A DNA stretch of 6,084 bases from JAHHLP01 sp041609895. GTDB lineage: Bacteria > Bacteroidota > Rhodothermia > Rhodothermales > JABDKH01. Location of the stretch: positions 1 through 6,084 of the forward strand of contig JBFIPX010000198.1 in assembly GCA_041609895.1 (NCBI GenBank), given 5' to 3'. Positions 5,686-6,084 of this stretch are shown piece after piece. A model generated the notes under the pieces. It ran no database searches and was not told where the DNA came from. It saw only the letters and a program-made list of their open reading frames with translations. Position 1 is the first letter of the stretch. The number at the start of each line of letters is the position of its first letter. A program made the translations under genes and the position numbers.

Positions 5686-6084
5686 CAGCCTGCGGCGAGG
5701 GGGAGATTTTGCATCCAGATGTCTCGGAGGCGTGAGGCAGCTTCATCTGCTTCCGTGTCGACATCGAAAACGTGCTGATCGACAACTGGCTGCATGAACT
5801 TCTCACAGGTGATTTCGATCTCCTCACCAGCCCGACCCAGTCTTGCCGTGTAGGGCACACCCGCCGGCACGGCCTGAAACCGTCCCAGAATCGCACGAAC
5901 CGTCTCAATCGTTATCTCTTCACCGTTCAGCGCCAGAAGCTGATCGCCGATCTGCATCCCGCATTCCGCTACCTGGTCGGCTAGGTGCGTCACAATGATT
6001 TCACCGCTGACGAAGTTGAGGCCGACGCCGGCGGACGCAACCTCTCTGCCGCTGTCCCTTTCACGCTGGTAACCAATGCCGAGC
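5685..6084 (-). CDS. PDZ-domain protein, C-terminal part (5' end outside the window)
   Basis: The frame is open from the right edge to TGA at 5685-5687, giving 132 visible residues. The GTG at 5991-5993 is not the start, because the PDZ fold begins before it: LGIGYQRERDSG, then GLNFVSGEIIVTHLADQ with the carboxylate-binding-loop region, and AECGMQIGDQLLALNGEEI, the most typical PDZ stretch. Further strands run to about residue 103 (ARLGRAGEEIEITCE), followed by a tail with acidic TEADEA and the end LPLAAG. No protease motif is visible in the part present. The gene ends one base into the start of the trypsin-like lipoprotein gene, so the two should be made together. By analogy with HtrA/DegP, where PDZ domains bind peptide C-termini and control the protease, it may be the separate substrate-binding or regulatory partner (inference). 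What lies N-terminal of the PDZ cannot be seen. Confidence 0.85.
   Translation of the reverse strand, partial: LGIGYQRERDSGREVASAGVGLNFVSGEIIVTHLADQVAECGMQIGDQLLALNGEEITIETVRAILGRFQAVPAGVPYTARLGRAGEEIEITCEKFMQPVVDQHVFDVDTEADEAASRLRDIWMQNLPLAAG

Noticed and set aside
5991..5993. A GTG start for the PDZ protein at 5993
   Set aside because: The frame stays open to the window edge and the residues before it (GIGYQ..., GLNFVSGEI) are the first strands of the PDZ domain, so the gene begins outside the window.

Overview
This is about 6.1 kb of ordinary-looking, moderately GC-rich bacterial chromosome with seven protein genes. The outermost two are cut by the window edges. No rRNA, tRNA, CRISPR array, insertion sequence or phage module was seen. 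Two genes encode lipoproteins, one encodes a secreted M28 peptidase, and others encode a stand-alone glycogen-binding-type module, a DUF1684 protein and PDZ/protease parts. This mix suggests a Gram-negative environmental bacterium, perhaps of the Bacteroidota/Rhodothermota or Gemmatimonadota kind. That placement is inferred from protein style only and is not firm.

Left part (1-2510): the 3' end of a DUF1684 gene on the + strand (2-715) faces three minus-strand genes. These are an unrecognised lipoprotein (795-1436), a zinc-ribbon membrane protein with a holin-like C-terminal domain (1599-2018), and a single-domain CBM48/isoamylase early-set protein (2214-2510). The three are separated by 162-195 bases, so they may be separate transcription units. 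The best promoter lies upstream of the CBM48 gene (TTGAAA-N17-TTTAAT on the minus strand). A nested inverted repeat sits directly against the Shine-Dalgarno of the lipoprotein gene.

Middle (2511-4515): a 310-base divergent spacer separates the CBM48 gene from a large + strand gene for a secreted M28 metallopeptidase. That protein has a signal peptide, a PA-like insert, a complete two-zinc catalytic set and a C-terminal PDZ domain.

Right part (4516-6084): a 120-base convergent spacer is packed with three inverted repeats. Beyond it, on the minus strand, lies a two-gene translationally coupled pair. A PDZ-domain protein (cut by the right edge) is followed, with stop and start overlapping by one base (TGATG), by a lipoprotein-type trypsin-like serine protease with an intact His/Asp/Ser triad. 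Together they look like the two halves of an HtrA-type protease encoded as separate proteins in reversed order.

The right half is therefore an envelope-proteolysis neighbourhood, with two different protease classes each associated with a PDZ domain. No clearly new defence or mobile system is visible. The most worthwhile leads are the split PDZ/protease pair, the orphan lipoprotein with its structured leader, and the zinc-ribbon/holin-like fusion.
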